Part shown: positions 27,790 through 43,100 of the stretch, piece after piece
How the letters are laid out: every line of letters begins with the position of its first letter
Numbering within the stretch: position 1 is the first letter of the stretch
Source of the DNA: Elmis aenea
Lineage: Eukaryota; Arthropoda; Insecta; Coleoptera; Elmidae
DNA: 64,000 bases
Reading direction: 5' to 3'
Assembly (NCBI GenBank): GCA_947652605.1
Contig: CANTFG010000318.1
Span: 1 to 64,000, forward strand
The notes under the pieces: generated by a model
Told to the model about the DNA's origin: nothing
Database searches by the model: none
What the model saw: the letters and a program-made list of their open reading frames with translations, nothing else
Position numbers and translations under genes: made by a program

Positions 27790-30700
27790 TAATTTCCTAA
27801 AAATACCGTGCTTTAGTTAATACATATGTTCCTTGAGCGACTATTTCTAAACAATTTTAATTATTGATTTGTATATCACAGGAACAGTTTATCCATCGCC
27901 TCTTTACATGAATACAATTGTTTTGCATATGTCTTTCAATGAGCTGGTTTTAATTTTTAATAATTTCCTAAAAATACCGTGCTTTAGTTAATACATATGT
28001 TCCTTGAGCGACTATTTCGAAACAATTTTAATTATTGATTTGTATATCACAGGAACAGTTTATCCATCGCCTCTTTACATGAATACAATTGTTTTGCATA
28101 TGTCTTTCAATGAGCTGGTTTTAATTTTTAATAATTTCCTAAAAATACCGTGCTTTAGTTAATACATATGTTCCTTGAGCGACTATTTCTAAACAATTTT
28201 AATTATTGATTTGTATATCACAGGAACAGTTTATCCATCGCCTCTTTACATGAATACAATTGTTTTGCATATGTCTTTCGATGAGCTGGTTTTAATTTTT
28301 AATAATTTCCTAAAAATACCGTGCTTTAGTTAATACATATGTTCCTTGAGCGTCTATTTCTAAACAATTTTAATTATTGATTTGTATATCACAGGAACAG
28401 TTTATCCATCGCCTCTTTACATGAATGCAATTGTTTCGCATATGTCTTTCAATAAGCTGGTTTTAATTTTTAATAATTTCCTAAAAATACCGTGCTTTAG
28501 TTAATACATATGTTCCTTGAGCGACTATTTCGAAACAATTTTAATTATTGATTTGTATATCACAGGACAAGTTTATCCTTCGCATCTTTACATGAATACA
28601 ATTGTTTTGCATATGTCTTTCAATGAGCTGGTTTTAATTTTTAATAATTTCCTAAAAATACCGTGCTTTAGTTAATACATATGTTCCTTGAGCGACTATT
28701 TTGAAACAATTTTAATTATTGATTTGTATATCACAGGAACAGTTTATCCATCGCCTCTTTATATGAATACAATTGTTTTGCATATGTCTTTCAATGAGCT
28801 GGTTTTAATTTTTAATAATTTCCTAAAAATACCGTGCTTTAGTTAATACATATGTTCCTTGAGCGACTATTTCTAAACAATTTTAATTATTGATTGGTAT
28901 ATCACAGGAACAGTTTATCCATCGCCTCTTTACATGAATACAATTGTTTTGCATATATCTTTCAATGAGCTGGTTTTAATTTTTAATAATTTCCTAAAAA
29001 TACCGTGCTTTAGTTAATACATATGTTCCTTGAGCGACTATTTCGAAACAATTTTAATTATTGATTTGTATATCACAGAAACAGTTTATCCATCGCCTCT
29101 TTACATGAATACAATTGTTTTGCATATGTCTTTCAATGAGCTGGTTTTAATTTTTAATGATTTCCTAAAAATACCGTGCTTTAGTTAATACATATGTTCC
29201 TTGAGCGACTATTTTTAAACAATTTTAATTATTGATTTGTATATCACAGGACAAGTTTATCCTTCGCATCTTTACATGAATACAATTGTTTTGCATATGT
29301 CTTTCAATGAGCTGGTTTTAATTTTTAATAATTTCCTAAAAATACCGTGCTTTAGTTAATACATATGTTCCTTGAGCGACTATTTCTAAACAATTTTAAT
29401 TATTGATTTGTATATCACAGGAACAGTTTATCCATCGCCTCTTTACATGAATACAATTGTTTTGCATATGTCTTTCAATGAGCTGGTTTTAATTTTTAAT
29501 AATTTCTTAAAAATACCGTGCTTTAGTTAATACATATGTTTCTTGAGCGACTATTTCTAAACAATTTTAATTATTGATTTGTATATCACAGGAACAGTTT
29601 ATTCATCGCCTCTTTACATGAATACAATTGTTTTGCATATGTCTTTCAATGAGCTGGTTTTAATTTTTAATAATTTCCTAAAAATACCGTGCTTTAGTTA
29701 ATACATATGTTCCTTGAGCGACTATTTCGAAACAATTTTAATTATTGATTTGTATATCACAGAAACAGTTTATCCATCGCCTCTTTACATGAATACAATT
29801 GTTTTGCATATGTCTTTCAATGAGCTGGTTTTAATTTTTAATGATTTCCTAAAAATACCGTGCTTTAGTTAATACATATGTTCCTTGAGCGACTATTTCG
29901 AAACAATTTTAATTATTGATTGGTATATCACAGGAACAGTTTATCCATCGCCTCTTTACATGAATACAATTGTTTTGCATATATCTTTCAATGAGCTGGT
30001 TTTAATTTTTAATAATTTCCTAAAAATACCGTGCTTTAGTTAATACATATGTTCCTTGAGCGACTATTTCGAAACAATTTTAATTATTGATTTGTATATC
30101 ACAGAAACAGTTTATCCATCGCCTCTTTACATGAATACAATTGTTTTGCATATGTCTTTCAATGAGCTGGTTTTAATTTTTAATGATTTCCTAAAAATAC
30201 CGTGCTTTAGTTAATACATATGTTCCTTGAGCGACTATTTTTAAACAATTTTAATTATTGATTTGTATATCACAGGACAAGTTTATCCTTCGCATCTTTA
30301 CATGAATACAATTGTTTTGCATATGTCTTTCAATGAGCTGGTTTTAATTTTTAATAATTTCCTAAAAATACCGTGCTTTAGTTAATACATATGTTCCTTG
30401 AGCGACTATTTCTAAACAATTTTAATTATTGATTTGTATATCACAGGAACAGTTTATCCATCGCCTCTTTACATGAATACAATTGTTTTGCATATGTCTT
30501 TCAATGAGCTGGTTTTAATTTTTAATAATTTCTTAAAAATACCGTGCTTTAGTTAATACATATGTTTCTTGAGCGACTATTTCTAAACAATTTTAATTAT
30601 TGATTTGTATATCACAGGAACAGTTTATCCATCGCCTCTTTACATGAATACAATTGTTTTGCATATGTCTTTCAATGAGCTGGTTTTAATTTTTAATAAT

Positions 30701-33700
30701 TTCCTAAAAATACCGTGCTTTAGTTAATACATATGTTCCTTAAGCGACTATTTCGAAACAATTTTAATTATAGATTTGTATATCACAGGAACAGTTTATC
30801 CATCGCCTCTTTACATGAATACAATTGTTTTGCATATGTCTTTCAATGAGCTGGTTTTAATTTTTAATAATTTTCTGAAAATACCGTGCTTTAGTTAATA
30901 CATATGTTCCTTGAGCGACTATTTCAAAACAATTTTAATTATTAATTTGTATATTACAGGAACAGTTTATCTATCGCCTCTTTACATGTATACAATTGTT
31001 TTGCATATGTCTTTCAAAGAGCTGGTTTTAATTTTTAATAATTTCCTAAAAATACCGTGCTTTAGTTAATACATATGTTCCTTGAGCGACTATTTCGAAA
31101 CAATTTTAATTATTGATTTGTATATCACAGGAACAGTTTATCCATCGCCTCTTTACATGAATACAATTGTTTTGCATATGTCTTTCAATGAGCTGGTTTT
31201 AATTTTTAATAATTTCCTAAAAATACCGTGCTTTAGTTAATACATATGTTCCTTAAGCGACTATTTCGAAACAATTTCAATTATTGAATTGTATATCACA
31301 GAAACAGTTTATCCATCGCCTCTTTACATGAATACAATTGTTTTGCATATGTCTTTCAATGAGCTGGTTTTAATTTTTAATAATTTCCTAAAAATACCGT
31401 GCTTTAGTTAATACATATGTTCCTTGAGCGACTATTTCTAAACAATTTTAATTATTGATTTGTATATCACAGGAACAGTTTATCCATCGCTTCTTTACAT
31501 GAATACAATTGTTTTGCATATGTCTTTCAATGAGCTGGTTTTAATTTTTAATAATTTCCTAAAAATACCGTGCTTTAGTTAATACATATATTCCTTGAGC
31601 GACTATTTCTGAACAATTTTAATTATTGATTTGTATATCACAGGAACAGTTTATCCATCGCCTCTTTACATGAATACAATTGTTTTGCATATGTCTTTCA
31701 AAGAGCTGGTTTTAATTTTTAATAATTTCCTAAAAATACCGTGCTTTAGTTAATACATATGTTCCTTAAGCGACTATTTCGAAACAATTTCAATTATTGA
31801 TTTGTATATCACAGAAACAGTTTATCCATCGCCTCTTTACATGAATACAATTGTTTTGCATATGTCTTTCAATGAGCTGGTTTTAATTTTTAATGATTTC
31901 CAAAAAATACCGTGCTTTAGTTCATACATATGTTCCATGAGCGACTATTTCGAAACAATTTTAATTATTGATTTGTATATCACAGAAACAGTTTATCCAT
32001 CGCCTCTTTACATGAATACAATTGTTTTGCATATGTCTTTCAATAAGCTGGTTTTAATTTTTAATAATTTTCTAAAAATACCGTGCTTTAGTTAATACAT
32101 ATGTTCCTTGAGCGACTATTTCGAAACAATTTTAATTATTGATTTGTATATTACAGGAACAGTTTATATATCGCCTCTTTACATGTATACAATTGTTTTG
32201 CATATGTCTTTCAAAGAGCTGGTTTTAATTTTTAATAATTTCCTAAAAATACCGTGCTTTAGTTAATACATATGTTCCTTGAGCGACTATTTCGAAACAA
32301 TTTTAATTATTGATTTGTATATCACAGGAACAGTTTATCCATCGCCTCTTTACATGAATACAATTGTTTTGCATATGTCTTTCAATGAGCTGGTTTTAAT
32401 TTTTAATAATTTCCTAAAAATACCGTGCTTTAGTTAATACATATGTTCCTTAAGCGACTATTTCGAAACAATTTCAATTATTGATTTGTATATCACAGAA
32501 ACAGTTTATCCATCGCCTCTTTACATGAATACAATTGTTTTGCATATGTCTTTTAATGAGCTGGTTTTAATTTTTAATAATTTCCTAAAAATACCGTGCT
32601 TTAGTTAATACATATGTTCCTTGAGCGACTATTTCTAAACAATTTTAATTATTGATTTGTATATCACAGGAACAGTTTATCCATCGCTTCTTTACATGAA
32701 TACAATTGTTTTGCATATGTCTTTCAATGAGCTGGTTTTAATTTTTAATAATTTCCTAAAAATACCGTGCTTTAGTTAATACATATATTCCTTGAGCGAC
32801 TATTTCTGAACAATTTTAATTATTGATTTGTATATCACAGGAACAGTTTATCCATCGCCTCTTTACATGAATACAATTGTTTTGCATATGTCTTTCAAAG
32901 AGCTGGTTTTAATTTTTAATAATTTCCTAAAAATACCGTGCTTTAGTTAATACATATGTTCCTTAAGCGACTATTTCGAAACAATTTCAATTATTGATTT
33001 GTATATCACTGGAACAGTTTATCCATCGCCTCTTTACATGAATACAATTGTTTTGCATATGTCTTTCAATGAGCTGGTTTTAATTTTTAATGATTTCCAA
33101 AAAATACCGTGCTTTAGTTCATACATATGTTCCTTGAGCGACTATTTCGAAACAATTTTAATTATTGATTTGTATATCACAGAAACAGTTTATCCATCGC
33201 CTCTTTACATGAATACAATTGTTTTGCATATGTCTTTCAATGAGCTGGTTTTAATTTTTAATAATTTCCTAAAAATACCGTGCTTTAGTTAATACATATG
33301 TTCCTTGAGCGACTATTTCTAAACAATTTTAATTATTGATTTGTATATCACAGGAACAGTTTATCCATCGCCTCTTTACATGAATACAATTGTTTTGCAT
33401 ATGTCTTTCAATGAGCTGGTTTTAATTTTTAATAATTTCCTAAAAATACAGTGCTTTAGTTAATACATATGTTCCTTGAGCGACTATTTCTAAACAATTT
33501 TAATTATTGATTTGTATATGACAGGAACAGTTTATCCATCGCCTTTTTACATGAATACAATTGTTTTGCATATGTCTTTCAATGAGCTGGTTTTAATTTT
33601 TAATAATGTCTTAAAAATACCGTGCTTTAGTTAATACATATGTTCCTTGAGCGACTATTTCTAAACAATTTTAATTATTGATTTGTATATCACAGGAACA

Positions 33701-33945
33701 GTTTATCCATCGCCTCTTTACATGAATACAATTGTTTTGCATATGTCTTTCAATGAGCTGGTTTTAATTTTTAATTATTTCCTAAAAATACCGTGCTTTA
33801 GTTAATACATATGTTCCTTGAGCGACTATTTCGAAACAATTTTAATTATTGATTTGTATATCACAGGAACAGTTTATCCTTCGCATCTTTACATGAAAAA
33901 AATTGTTTTGCATATGTCTTTCAATGAGCTGGTTTTAATTTTTAA
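27790..33945. repeat. 36-monomer HOR unit, copy 1 (6156 bp)
   Basis: Matches the next unit at an offset of 6156 bp (36 x 171). TTTCGATGAG near 28276 recurs near 34432, AATGCAATTGTTTCGC at 28425 recurs at 34581, TTATTCATCG at 29600 recurs at 35756, and the TCA-variant frames 31802 and 32999 recur at 37958 and 39155. The TGAAAAAAATTG monomer at 33894 recurs at 40050. To the left of about 27790 the match fails, so I place the unit start there; boundaries within a circularly permuted repeat are arbitrary. Confidence 0.75.
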
Positions 33946-36900
33946 TAATTTCCTAAAAATACCGTGCTTTAGTTAATACATATGTTCCTTGAGCGACTAT
34001 TTCTAAACAATTTTAATTATTGATTTGTATATCACAGGAACAGTTTATCCATCGCCTCTTTACATGAATACAATTGTTTTGCATATGTCTTTCAATGAGC
34101 TGGTTTTAATTTTTAATAATTTCCTAAAAATACCGTGCTTTAGTTAATACATATGTTCCTTGAGCGACTATTTCGAAACAATTTTAATTATTGATTTGTA
34201 TATCACAGGAACAGTTTATCCATCGCCTCTTTACATGAATACAATTGTTTTGCATATGTCTTTCAATGAGCTGGTTTTAATTTTTAATAATTTCCTAAAA
34301 ATACCGTGCTTTAGTTAATACATATGTTCCTTGAGCGACTATTTCTAAACAATTTTAATTATTGATTTGTATATCACAGGAACAGTTTATCCATCGCCTC
34401 TTTACATGAATACAATTGTTTTGCATATGTCTTTCGATGAGCTGGTTTTAATTTTTAATAATTTCCTAAAAATACCGTGCTTTAGTTAATACATATGTTC
34501 CTTGAGCGTCTATTTCTAAACAATTTTAATTATTGATTTGTATATCACAGGAACAGTTTATCCATCGCCTCTTTACATGAATGCAATTGTTTCGCATATG
34601 TCTTTCAATAAGCTGGTTTTAATTTTTAATAATTTCCTAAAAATACCGTGCTTTAGTTAATACATATGTTCCTTGAGCGACTATTTCGAAACAATTTTAA
34701 TTATTGATTTGTATATCACAGGACAAGTTTATCCTTCGCATCTTTACATGAATACAATTGTTTTGCATATGTCTTTCAATGAGCTGGTTTTAATTTTTAA
34801 TAATTTCCTAAAAATACCGTGCTTTAGTTAATACATATGTTCCTTGAGCGACTATTTTGAAACAATTTTAATTATTGATTTGTATATCACAGGAACAGTT
34901 TATCCATCGCCTCTTTATATGAATACAATTGTTTTGCATATGTCTTTCAATGAGCTGGTTTTAATTTTTAATAATTTCCTAAAAATACCGTGCTTTAGTT
35001 AATACATATGTTCCTTGAGCGACTATTTCTAAACAATTTTAATTATTGATTGGTATATCACAGGAACAGTTTATCCATCGCCTCTTTACATGAATACAAT
35101 TGTTTTGCATATATCTTTCAATGAGCTGGTTTTAATTTTTAATAATTTCCTAAAAATACCGTGCTTTAGTTAATACATATGTTCCTTGAGCGACTATTTC
35201 GAAACAATTTTAATTATTGATTTGTATATCACAGAAACAGTTTATCCATCGCCTCTTTACATGAATACAATTGTTTTGCATATGTCTTTCAATGAGCTGG
35301 TTTTAATTTTTAATGATTTCCTAAAAATACCGTGCTTTAGTTAATACATATGTTCCTTGAGCGACTATTTTTAAACAATTTTAATTATTGATTTGTATAT
35401 CACAGGACAAGTTTATCCTTCGCATCTTTACATGAATACAATTGTTTTGCATATGTCTTTCAATGAGCTGGTTTTAATTTTTAATAATTTCCTAAAAATA
35501 CCGTGCTTTAGTTAATACATATGTTCCTTGAGCGACTATTTCTAAACAATTTTAATTATTGATTTGTATATCACAGGAACAGTTTATCCATCGCCTCTTT
35601 ACATGAATACAATTGTTTTGCATATGTCTTTCAATGAGCTGGTTTTAATTTTTAATAATTTCTTAAAAATACCGTGCTTTAGTTAATACATATGTTTCTT
35701 GAGCGACTATTTCTAAACAATTTTAATTATTGATTTGTATATCACAGGAACAGTTTATTCATCGCCTCTTTACATGAATACAATTGTTTTGCATATGTCT
35801 TTCAATGAGCTGGTTTTAATTTTTAATAATTTCCTAAAAATACCGTGCTTTAGTTAATACATATGTTCCTTGAGCGACTATTTCGAAACAATTTTAATTA
35901 TTGATTTGTATATCACAGAAACAGTTTATCCATCGCCTCTTTACATGAATACAATTGTTTTGCATATGTCTTTCAATGAGCTGGTTTTAATTTTTAATGA
36001 TTTCCTAAAAATACCGTGCTTTAGTTAATACATATGTTCCTTGAGCGACTATTTCGAAACAATTTTAATTATTGATTGGTATATCACAGGAACAGTTTAT
36101 CCATCGCCTCTTTACATGAATACAATTGTTTTGCATATATCTTTCAATGAGCTGGTTTTAATTTTTAATAATTTCCTAAAAATACCGTGCTTTAGTTAAT
36201 ACATATGTTCCTTGAGCGACTATTTCGAAACAATTTTAATTATTGATTTGTATATCACAGAAACAGTTTATCCATCGCCTCTTTACATGAATACAATTGT
36301 TTTGCATATGTCTTTCAATGAGCTGGTTTTAATTTTTAATGATTTCCTAAAAATACCGTGCTTTAGTTAATACATATGTTCCTTGAGCGACTATTTTTAA
36401 ACAATTTTAATTATTGATTTGTATATCACAGGACAAGTTTATCCTTCGCATCTTTACATGAATACAATTGTTTTGCATATGTCTTTCAATGAGCTGGTTT
36501 TAATTTTTAATAATTTCCTAAAAATACCGTGCTTTAGTTAATACATATGTTCCTTGAGCGACTATTTCTAAACAATTTTAATTATTGATTTGTATATCAC
36601 AGGAACAGTTTATCCATCGCCTCTTTACATGAATACAATTGTTTTGCATATGTCTTTCAATGAGCTGGTTTTAATTTTTAATAATTTCTTAAAAATACCG
36701 TGCTTTAGTTAATACATATGTTTCTTGAGCGACTATTTCTAAACAATTTTAATTATTGATTTGTATATCACAGGAACAGTTTATCCATCGCCTCTTTACA
36801 TGAATACAATTGTTTTGCATATGTCTTTCAATGAGCTGGTTTTAATTTTTAATAATTTCCTAAAAATACCGTGCTTTAGTTAATACATATGTTCCTTAAG

Positions 36901-39900
36901 CGACTATTTCGAAACAATTTTAATTATAGATTTGTATATCACAGGAACAGTTTATCCATCGCCTCTTTACATGAATACAATTGTTTTGCATATGTCTTTC
37001 AATGAGCTGGTTTTAATTTTTAATAATTTTCTGAAAATACCGTGCTTTAGTTAATACATATGTTCCTTGAGCGACTATTTCGAAACAATTTTAATTATTA
37101 ATTTGTATATTACAGGAACAGTTTATCTATCGCCTCTTTACATGTATACAATTGTTTTGCATATGTCTTTCAAAGAGCTGGTTTTAATTTTTAATAATTT
37201 CCTAAAAATACCGTGCTTTAGTTAATACATATGTTCCTTGAGCGACTATTTCGAAACAATTTTAATTATTGATTTGTATATCACAGGAACAGTTTATCCA
37301 TCGCCTCTTTACATGAATACAATTGTTTTGCATATGTCTTTCAATGAGCTGGTTTTAATTTTTAATAATTTCCTAAAAATACCGTGCTTTAGTTAATACA
37401 TATGTTCCTTAAGCGACTATTTCGAAACAATTTCAATTATTGAATTGTATATCACAGAAACAGTTTATCCATCGCCTCTTTACATGAATACAATTGTTTT
37501 GCATATGTCTTTCAATGAGCTGGTTTTAATTTTTAATAATTTCCTAAAAATACCGTGCTTTAGTTAATACATATGTTCCTTGAGCGACTATTTCTAAACA
37601 ATTTTAATTATTGATTTGTATATCACAGGAACAGTTTATCCATCGCTTCTTTACATGAATACAATTGTTTTGCATATGTCTTTCAATGAGCTGGTTTTAA
37701 TTTTTAATAATTTCCTAAAAATACCGTGCTTTAGTTAATACATATATTCCTTGAGCGACTATTTCTGAACAATTTTAATTATTGATTTGTATATCACAGG
37801 AACAGTTTATCCATCGCCTCTTTACATGAATACAATTGTTTTGCATATGTCTTTCAAAGAGCTGGTTTTAATTTTTAATAATTTCCTAAAAATACCGTGC
37901 TTTAGTTAATACATATGTTCCTTAAGCGACTATTTCGAAACAATTTCAATTATTGATTTGTATATCACAGAAACAGTTTATCCATCGCCTCTTTACATGA
38001 ATACAATTGTTTTGCATATGTCTTTCAATGAGCTGGTTTTAATTTTTAATGATTTCCAAAAAATACCGTGCTTTAGTTCATACATATGTTCCATGAGCGA
38101 CTATTTCGAAACAATTTTAATTATTGATTTGTATATCACAGAAACAGTTTATCCATCGCCTCTTTACATGAATACAATTGTTTTGCATATGTCTTTCAAT
38201 GAGCTGGTTTTAATTTTTAATAATTTTCTAAAAATACCGTGCTTTAGTTAATACATATGTTCCTTGAGCGACTATTTCGAAACAATTTTAATTATTGATT
38301 TGTATATTACAGGAACAGTTTATATATCGCCTCTTTACATGTATACAATTGTTTTGCATATGTCTTTCAAAGAGCTGGTTTTAATTTTTAATAATTTCCT
38401 AAAAATACCGTGCTTTAGTTAATACATATGTTCCTTGAGCGACTATTTCGAAACAATTTTAATTATTGATTTGTATATCACAGGAACAGTTTATCCATCG
38501 CCTCTTTACATGAATACAATTGTTTTGCATATGTCTTTCAATGAGCTGGTTTTAATTTTTAATAATTTCCTAAAAATACCGTGCTTTAGTTAATACATAT
38601 GTTCCTTAAGCGACTATTTCGAAACAATTTCAATTATTGATTTGTATATCACAGAAACAGTTTATCCATCGCCTCTTTACATGAATACAATTGTTTTGCA
38701 TATGTCTTTTAATGAGCTGGTTTTAATTTTTAATAATTTCCTAAAAATACCGTGCTTTAGTTAATACATATGTTCCTTGAGCGACTATTTCTAAACAATT
38801 TTAATTATTGATTTGTATATCACAGGAACAGTTTATCCATCGCTTCTTTACATGAATACAATTGTTTTGCATATGTCTTTCAATGAGCTGGTTTTAATTT
38901 TTAATAATTTCCTAAAAATACCGTGCTTTAGTTAATACATATATTCCTTGAGCGACTATTTCTGAACAATTTTAATTATTGATTTGTATATCACAGGAAC
39001 AGTTTATCCATCGCCTCTTTACATGAATACAATTGTTTTGCATATGTCTTTCAAAGAGCTGGTTTTAATTTTTAATAATTTCCTAAAAATACCGTGCTTT
39101 AGTTAATACATATGTTCCTTAAGCGACTATTTCGAAACAATTTCAATTATTGATTTGTATATCACTGGAACAGTTTATCCATCGCCTCTTTACATGAATA
39201 CAATTGTTTTGCATATGTCTTTCAATGAGCTGGTTTTAATTTTTAATGATTTCCAAAAAATACCGTGCTTTAGTTCATACATATGTTCCTTGAGCGACTA
39301 TTTCGAAACAATTTTAATTATTGATTTGTATATCACAGAAACAGTTTATCCATCGCCTCTTTACATGAATACAATTGTTTTGCATATGTCTTTCAATGAG
39401 CTGGTTTTAATTTTTAATAATTTCCTAAAAATACCGTGCTTTAGTTAATACATATGTTCCTTGAGCGACTATTTCTAAACAATTTTAATTATTGATTTGT
39501 ATATCACAGGAACAGTTTATCCATCGCCTCTTTACATGAATACAATTGTTTTGCATATGTCTTTCAATGAGCTGGTTTTAATTTTTAATAATTTCCTAAA
39601 AATACAGTGCTTTAGTTAATACATATGTTCCTTGAGCGACTATTTCTAAACAATTTTAATTATTGATTTGTATATGACAGGAACAGTTTATCCATCGCCT
39701 TTTTACATGAATACAATTGTTTTGCATATGTCTTTCAATGAGCTGGTTTTAATTTTTAATAATGTCTTAAAAATACCGTGCTTTAGTTAATACATATGTT
39801 CCTTGAGCGACTATTTCTAAACAATTTTAATTATTGATTTGTATATCACAGGAACAGTTTATCCATCGCCTCTTTACATGAATACAATTGTTTTGCATAT

Positions 39901-40101
39901 GTCTTTCAATGAGCTGGTTTTAATTTTTAATTATTTCCTAAAAATACCGTGCTTTAGTTAATACATATGTTCCTTGAGCGACTATTTCGAAACAATTTTA
40001 ATTATTGATTTGTATATCACAGGAACAGTTTATCCTTCGCATCTTTACATGAAAAAAATTGTTTTGCATATGTCTTTCAATGAGCTGGTTTTAATTTTTA
40101 A
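33946..40101. repeat. 36-monomer HOR unit, copy 2 (6156 bp)
   Basis: Second copy of the 6156-bp unit with the same ordered markers. A difference from copy 1 is CAATGAG near 38194 where copy 1 has CAATAAG near 32041. The copy of this region in the second super-repeat (near 55126) keeps the CAATAAG form, so copies 31.8 kb and 54.9 kb are closer to each other than either is to this one. Confidence 0.75.
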
Positions 40102-43100
40102 TAATTTCCTAAAAATACCGTGCTTTAGTTAATACATATGTTCCTTGAGCGACTATTTCTAAACAATTTTAATTATTGATTTGTATATCACAGGAACAGT
40201 TTATCCATCGCCTCTTTACATGAATACAATTGTTTTGCATATGTCTTTCAATGAGCTGGTTTTAATTTTTAATTATTTCCTAAAAATACCGTGCTTTAGT
40301 TAATACATATGTTCCTTGAGCGACTATTTCTAAACAATTTTAATTATTGATTTGTATATCACAGGAACAGTTTATCCATCGCCTCTTTACATGAATACAA
40401 TTGTTTTGCATATGTCTTTCAATGAGCTGGTTTTAATTTTTAATAATTTCCTAAAAATACCGTGCTTTAGTTAATACATATGTTCCTTGAGCGACTATTT
40501 CGAAACAATTTTAATTATTGATTTGTATATCACAGGAACAGTTTATCCATCGCCTCTTTACATGAATACAATTGTTTTGCATATGTCTTTCAATGAGCTG
40601 GTTTTAATTTTTAATAATTTCCTAAAAATACCGTGCTTTAGTTAATACATATGTTCCTTGAGCGACTATTTCTAAACAATTTTAATTATTGATTTGTATA
40701 TCACAGGAACAGTTTATCCATCGCCTCTTTACATGAATACAATTGTTTTGCATATGTCTTTCGATGAGCTGGTTTTAATTTTTAATAATTTCCTAAAAAT
40801 ACCGTGCTTTAGTTAATACATATGTTCCTTGAGCGACTATTTCGAAACAATTTTAATTATTGATTTGTATATCACAGAAACAGTTTATCCATCGCCTCTT
40901 TACATGAATACAATTGTTTTGCATATGTCTTTCAATGAGCTGGTTTTAATTTTTAATGATTTCCTAAAAATACCGTGCTTTAGTTAATACATATGTTCCT
41001 TGAGCGACTATTTTTAAACAATTTTAATTATTGATTTGTATATCACAGGACAAGTTTATCCTTCGCATCTTTACATGAATACAATTGTTTTGCATATGTC
41101 TTTCAATGAGCTGGTTTTAATTTTTAATAATTTCCTAAAAATACCGTGCTTTAGTTAATACATATGTTCCTTGAGCGACTATTTCTAAACAATTTTAATT
41201 ATTGATTTGTATATCACAGGAACAGTTTATCCATCGCCTCTTTACATGAATACAATTGTTTTGCATATGTCTTTCAATGAGCTGGTTTTAATTTTTAATA
41301 ATTTCTTAAAAATACCGTGCTTTAGTTAATACATATGTTTCTTGAGCGACTATTTCTAAACAATTTTAATTATTGATTTGTATATCACAGGAACAGTTTA
41401 TCCATCGCCTCTTTACATGAATACAATTGTTTTGCATATGTCTTTCAATGAGCTGGTTTTAATTTTTAATAATTTCCTAAAAATACCGTGCTTTAGTTAA
41501 TACATATGTTCCTTAAGCGACTATTTCGAAACAATTTTAATTATAGATTTGTATATCACAGGAACAGTTTATCCATCGCCTCTTTACATGAATACAATTG
41601 TTTTGCATATGTCTTTCAATGAGCTGGTTTTAATTTTTAATAATTTTCTGAAAATACCGTGCTTTAGTTAATACATATGTTCCTTGAGCGACTATTTCGA
41701 AACAATTTTAATTATTAATTTGTATATTACAGGAACAGTTTATCTATCGCCTCTTTACATGTATACAATTGTTTTGCATATGTCTTTCAAAGAGCTGGTT
41801 TTAATTTTTAATAATTTCCTAAAAATACCGTGCTTTAGTTAATACATATGTTCCTTGAGCGACTATTTCGAAACAATTTTAATTATTGATTTGTATATCA
41901 CAGGAACAGTTTATCCATCGCCTCTTTACATGAATACAATTGTTTTGCATATGTCTTTCAATGAGCTGGTTTTAATTTTTAATAATTTCCTAAAAATACC
42001 GTGCTTTAGTTAATACATATGTTCCTTAAGCGACTATTTCGAAACAATTTCAATTATTGAATTGTATATCACAGAAACAGTTTATCCATCGCCTCTTTAC
42101 ATGAATACAATTGTTTTGCATATGTCTTTCAATGAGCTGGTTTTAATTTTTAATAATTTCCTAAAAATACCGTGCTTTAGTTAATACATATGTTCCTTGA
42201 GCGACTATTTCTAAACAATTTTAATTATTGATTTGTATATCACAGGAACAGTTTATCCATCGCTTCTTTACATGAATACAATTGTTTTGCATATGTCTTT
42301 CAATGAGCTGGTTTTAATTTTTAATAATTTCCTAAAAATACCGTGCTTTAGTTAATACATATATTCCTTGAGCGACTATTTCTGAACAATTTTAATTATT
42401 GATTTGTATATCACAGGAACAGTTTATCCATCGCCTCTTTACATGAATACAATTGTTTTGCATATGTCTTTCAAAGAGCTGGTTTTAATTTTTAATAATT
42501 TCCTAAAAATACCGTGCTTTAGTTAATACATATGTTCCTTAAGCGACTATTTCGAAACAATTTCAATTATTGATTTGTATATCACAGAAACAGTTTATCC
42601 ATCGCCTCTTTACATGAATACAATTGTTTTGCATATGTCTTTCAATGAGCTGGTTTTAATTTTTAATGATTTCCAAAAAATACCGTGCTTTAGTTCATAC
42701 ATATGTTCCATGAGCGACTATTTCGAAACAATTTTAATTATTGATTTGTATATCACAGAAACAGTTTATCCATCGCCTCTTTACATGAATACAATTGTTT
42801 TGCATATGTCTTTCAATGAGCTGGTTTTAATTTTTAATAATTTTCTAAAAATACCGTGCTTTAGTTAATACATATGTTCCTTGAGCGACTATTTCGAAAC
42901 AATTTTAATTATTGATTTGTATATTACAGGAACAGTTTATATATCGCCTCTTTACATGTATACAATTGTTTTGCATATGTCTTTCAAAGAGCTGGTTTTA
43001 ATTTTTAATAATTTCCTAAAAATACCGTGCTTTAGTTAATACATATGTTCCTTGAGCGACTATTTCGAAACAATTTTAATTATTGATTTGTATATCACAG